A stretch of 45,179 bases of DNA from Neisseriaceae bacterium JH1-16 (lineage in GTDB: Bacteria; Pseudomonadota; Gammaproteobacteria; Burkholderiales; Chromobacteriaceae), in NCBI GenBank assembly GCA_025989215.1, contig JAPDNP010000005.1, forward strand, positions 1 through 45,179, given 5' to 3'. A model generated the notes under the pieces. That model worked only from the letters and a program-made list of their open reading frames with translations, did not search any database and was not told the DNA's origin. The position numbers were made by a program, and so were the translations under genes. Below, one piece after another: positions 42,672-45,179 of this stretch (its first letter is position 1; every line of letters begins with the position of its first letter).

Positions 42672-45179
42672 TTAGAAGTTGTAGTTGACCCCCAGCTGCA
42701 GGCTCTGGCCGTCGCCGTTGTCGCCGGCATAGCTGTAGCGCCCGAACAGGCTCAGGTCCTTGCTCAACCCCACATTGCCACTGACACCGACCAGCCCGGT
42801 GGTCTTGCGACCGCTGGCGAAGGTGATAGGGAACTGCACCTGCTGCGCGGCGGCCAGGGTGGCGTTCATCGGGTCCTTGCGGTCGCCCAGCACGCTCTCC
42901 ACGCCCAGATCCAGCGCCAAACGCCACGGCAGCGCATCGGCGGCCGACTTCCAGACCAGCGAAGCCGCCAGTTGCGCCGAGGTACGAACCGCATCGTAGC
43001 CGCTCAGGATCAGGCTCTGATCGCTGCCCTGCTCGGTGAAGCCGCCAACCGACGCCTTGCCGTAATTCAGGAAGGCGTACGGCATCAGCGCGAAGCGCTC
43101 GCCCAGTTCGGCGCTGTAAACGGTGCCGAGGCTGGCATTGACCGCGTGCGCACGGGTGCTGCCGCTGGCGTTGCCGACCACGGTGACGCGGTTCAGGCTG
43201 TAGTCGTAGCTGGTATAGCCGACGCTACCGAGCCACTGCCAGGCCGGGGTCAGCATCACACGGCCATACAGCGTTCCACTCTGGCCCTTAGCCGAACCCT
43301 TGCCGAAGTTGGCCGACAGATCGCCGTTGCTCTGAGTCAGCACACCGCCGAACGCCAGACCCTCACCCAGCCGGTATTCGCCGCCCAGATAGAAGTCGTC
43401 GCGACTCACATTGGCCTGGTCGGCGGTATCGAAGCGGCCGTGCAGGTAGCCGGTGAAGGCCGAGCCGTTCTGGTCCGCGGCGGCCGGGGCACTGGCGGTG
43501 TCGAGGCTGCGGTTGAGCAGCAACTTGCCAACCGACTGGCCGGTGTACAGCGCATAGTCGGCAATGCTGCCGTAGTACTGCGGCACGAAGCGCTCGGCGT
43601 TGGCCGAAGCCGTGGCGCCGTTGGCGGTGATGAACTCGGTAGCCAGGTGACCGGCGACGGTATCCGAGTCGATCTGGTTGATACCGACCGGGGCGGTGGC
43701 AGCCTGCAGCAGCGCGTTGGCGGCGGCGCGCTGGCTGGTGCTGCTACCCAGGTCGGCGAAGCTGCTGCCCGCGCCGTTCAGGCCGGTGGCAAGCACGCGG
43801 CCGGTGGCCACGTCGAACACCGCGGCGGCATTCTTCACCGCAGCGCCCGGACCGGCCACGCCGTCGGCATCGAACTCGACCGTGCCGAAACGTCCGTTGA
43901 CGCGCTTGGCCGCGCCGTTTAGGTCGGCGATGACCTGGTAGACATTGCCGCGGGTCGGCAGCACGCCGCCGTAGGTCTGCACGTCGAGGACGCTGCCGCT
44001 CTGCAGCGTCACCTTGCCGCCGACGCGGATCTGGTCGTGACCGAGCACCGGAGTCGTGGTTTCCAGCTCGGTCTGCAGCAGGCCGGCTTCGGTGTAGTTG
44101 CCGGCGATGGTGATCAGGCCCGGCGAGTTGCCCGGCGCGAAGGTGCCGTGGTTCACATAGTCGCCGCTGAAGGTCAGGAAGCCCTTCACCGTGGAACCGG
44201 ACACGTTGTCGAAGCTGCCGCTGGCCGTGTTCACCACCCCTGCGCCGTTGAGGATCTGGTAGCCGAGGTTGGCGCTGCTGTCGACGTTCAGCGTGCCGCC
44301 CTTGGCCACCGTGGTGGTGGTGCTGGCCAGCTTGCCCTGGTTGTTGACGTTCAGGGTACTGCCATTCGATACCGTCGAGGTCTGGGAGGTGGTGGTGCCC
44401 TGCGACAGGTTGAGGCTGCCGCCGTCGGTGACGAAGTTGGTCGCCGAGGCGTTGATGGTGCCGGTGAACACGCCGCCACTGGTCACATTCAGCTTGTAGG
44501 CGGTGACGTTGATGGTGCCGCCACCATTCAGGGTGCGGATGGTCTGGTTACCGCCGCCCAGCACCATTTCGCCATCGACCAGTACTGCCGCCTGCTGGCT
44601 GAGCCGGTCGGCGCCGCCGAGGGTCAGCACGCTGTCGGAGAAGATATGCACATTCTCGGCCTGGCTCGTGCCATTCAGCTGCACCTTGCCATGGGTCAAG
44701 AGAGAGCCGCTTCCCAGGCTGCCATTGATCACCGAACCGTCGTTCAGGGTGTAGGTCGCCGCGGTCAGCGTGCCGTTGCCATTCACCGTGCCGCTGTTGA
44801 CGAAGCTCGCCACCGTGTCGTTGGCGCCCATAGTCAGCGTACCGGCATTGCCGAGGACGGCATTACTGGCCAGGCCACCATGGTTGACCGTGAGTCCCGC
44901 CCCCCGAGCGACATTAACGGTTTGGCTCGCCAGGCTGCCGTCGAGCGTCACCGTGCCGGCATTGATCTGGGTCTGGCCGGTGTAGGTGCTGGCGCCGCTG
45001 AGGGTCAGCGTGCCGCTGCCGTCCTTCTGCAGGCTGCCGGTGGCGCCGGCACTGCTGTCCTGGATCACCCCGGCGAAGGCGGTGTTCTTGTTCTGATTGA
45101 GCGCCAGCTTGCCGCCGCTCAGTTCCACCACGCCGCTGCCATTGCCGGCCAGCGTGCCGATGGTCTCGTTGCCGCCCAG
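42672..45179 (-). CDS. autotransporter (type Va) with C-terminal beta-barrel, N-terminus outside window
   Basis: 835 residues visible; the reading frame stays open to the right edge, so signal peptide and part of the passenger are missing. The passenger has passenger-associated transport repeats such as GSLQKDGSGTLTLSGASTYTGQTQINAGTVTLDG and many Gly/Asn/Thr beta-helix turns, then SGDYVNHGTFAPGNSPGLITIAGNYTEAG near the junction. The last 280 or so residues form the outer-membrane barrel (GSAFTGYLHGRFDTAD.. FYLGGEYRLGEGLAFGGVLTQ) ending LQLGVNYNF with the C-terminal Phe needed for insertion. No protease motif is seen in the visible part. It is probably an adhesin-like surface protein. Confidence 0.9.
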   Translation of the reverse strand: MGGNETIGTLAGNGSGVVELSGGKLALNQNKNTAFAGVIQDSSAGATGSLQKDGSGTLTLSGASTYTGQTQINAGTVTLDGSLASQTVNVARGAGLTVNHGGLASNAVLGNAGTLTMGANDTVASFVNSGTVNGNGTLTAATYTLNDGSVINGSLGSGSLLTHGKVQLNGTSQAENVHIFSDSVLTLGGADRLSQQAAVLVDGEMVLGGGNQTIRTLNGGGTINVTAYKLNVTSGGVFTGTINASATNFVTDGGSLNLSQGTTTSQTSTVSNGSTLNVNNQGKLASTTTTVAKGGTLNVDSSANLGYQILNGAGVVNTASGSFDNVSGSTVKGFLTFSGDYVNHGTFAPGNSPGLITIAGNYTEAGLLQTELETTTPVLGHDQIRVGGKVTLQSGSVLDVQTYGGVLPTRGNVYQVIADLNGAAKRVNGRFGTVEFDADGVAGPGAAVKNAAAVFDVATGRVLATGLNGAGSSFADLGSSTSQRAAANALLQAATAPVGINQIDSDTVAGHLATEFITANGATASANAERFVPQYYGSIADYALYTGQSVGKLLLNRSLDTASAPAAADQNGSAFTGYLHGRFDTADQANVSRDDFYLGGEYRLGEGLAFGGVLTQSNGDLSANFGKGSAKGQSGTLYGRVMLTPAWQWLGSVGYTSYDYSLNRVTVVGNASGSTRAHAVNASLGTVYSAELGERFALMPYAFLNYGKASVGGFTEQGSDQSLILSGYDAVRTSAQLAASLVWKSAADALPWRLALDLGVESVLGDRKDPMNATLAAAQQVQFPITFASGRKTTGLVGVSGNVGLSKDLSLFGRYSYAGDNGDGQSLQLGVNYNF

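Overview
The window reads as an ordinary high-GC (about 65 % by eye) chromosomal segment of a betaproteobacterium, most likely in the order Neisseriales (Chromobacteriaceae or Chitinibacteraceae type). This rests on the protein families (CNP1-like protein, MraZ-led dcw cluster, DAP-type MurE), the linkage of dcw with gatCAB and mreBCD-mrdAB, and a frequent 10-base repeat that behaves like the DNA uptake sequences of Neisseriaceae. The genus cannot be fixed from the sequence alone.

Layout. 1-361: start of an OppA-type peptide-binding protein, cut by the left edge. 955-5529: housekeeping and accessory genes (pyrC, a TusA-like protein, a CNP1-like protein, a DMT exporter, a CHMI-type isomerase, a secreted ParB-like protein, moaC). 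5701-23658 on the minus strand: a complete division and cell wall (dcw) cluster in the order mraZ-rsmH-ftsL-ftsI-murE-murF-mraY-murD-ftsW-murG-murC-ddlB-ftsQ-ftsA-ftsZ-lpxC plus a small membrane protein. Many of its genes overlap or touch, and it is led by a sigma70-like promoter and a four-repeat MraZ operator. 23958-27282: gatCAB with its own terminator. 27503-33171 on the plus strand: mreB-mreC-mreD-mrdA-mrdB, the elongation machinery. A strong terminator sits between mreB and mreC.

33407-42371 is more accessory: a fatty acid hydroxylase family protein, three paralogous Na+-dependent amino acid symporters (NSS/SNF family), a YbaK-type tRNA deacylase, a LysR regulator and a divergent aspartate-semialdehyde dehydrogenase. 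42672-45179 is the C-terminal part of an autotransporter, cut by the right edge.

The most interesting findings are regulatory. The third NSS gene is preceded by a 17-residue leader peptide with three consecutive Trp codons and mutually exclusive hairpins, which is a tryptophan attenuator for a transporter. The first NSS gene is preceded by a Tyr-rich reading frame and a true intrinsic terminator whose stem arms are identical to those of the Trp leader. This suggests duplicated attenuators retuned to different aromatic amino acids. Second, the 9-mer TTGGCCGAA (29 of 33 copies preceded by G) occurs about once per 1.4 kb. It is strongly enriched between genes and often forms inverted pairs, some acting as terminators, which makes it a candidate uptake-sequence dialect. 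A MITE-like element sits exactly at a transporter stop codon. A gene-free 970-bp stretch holds two inverted copies of a hairpin repeat around paired DnaA boxes.

Functionally, most of the window builds and shapes the peptidoglycan sacculus: the Mur enzymes and MraY/MurG make lipid II, FtsW/FtsI and RodA/PBP2 polymerise it at the septum and side wall, FtsZ/A/Q/L and MreB/C/D place the synthases, and LpxC commits precursors to the outer membrane.
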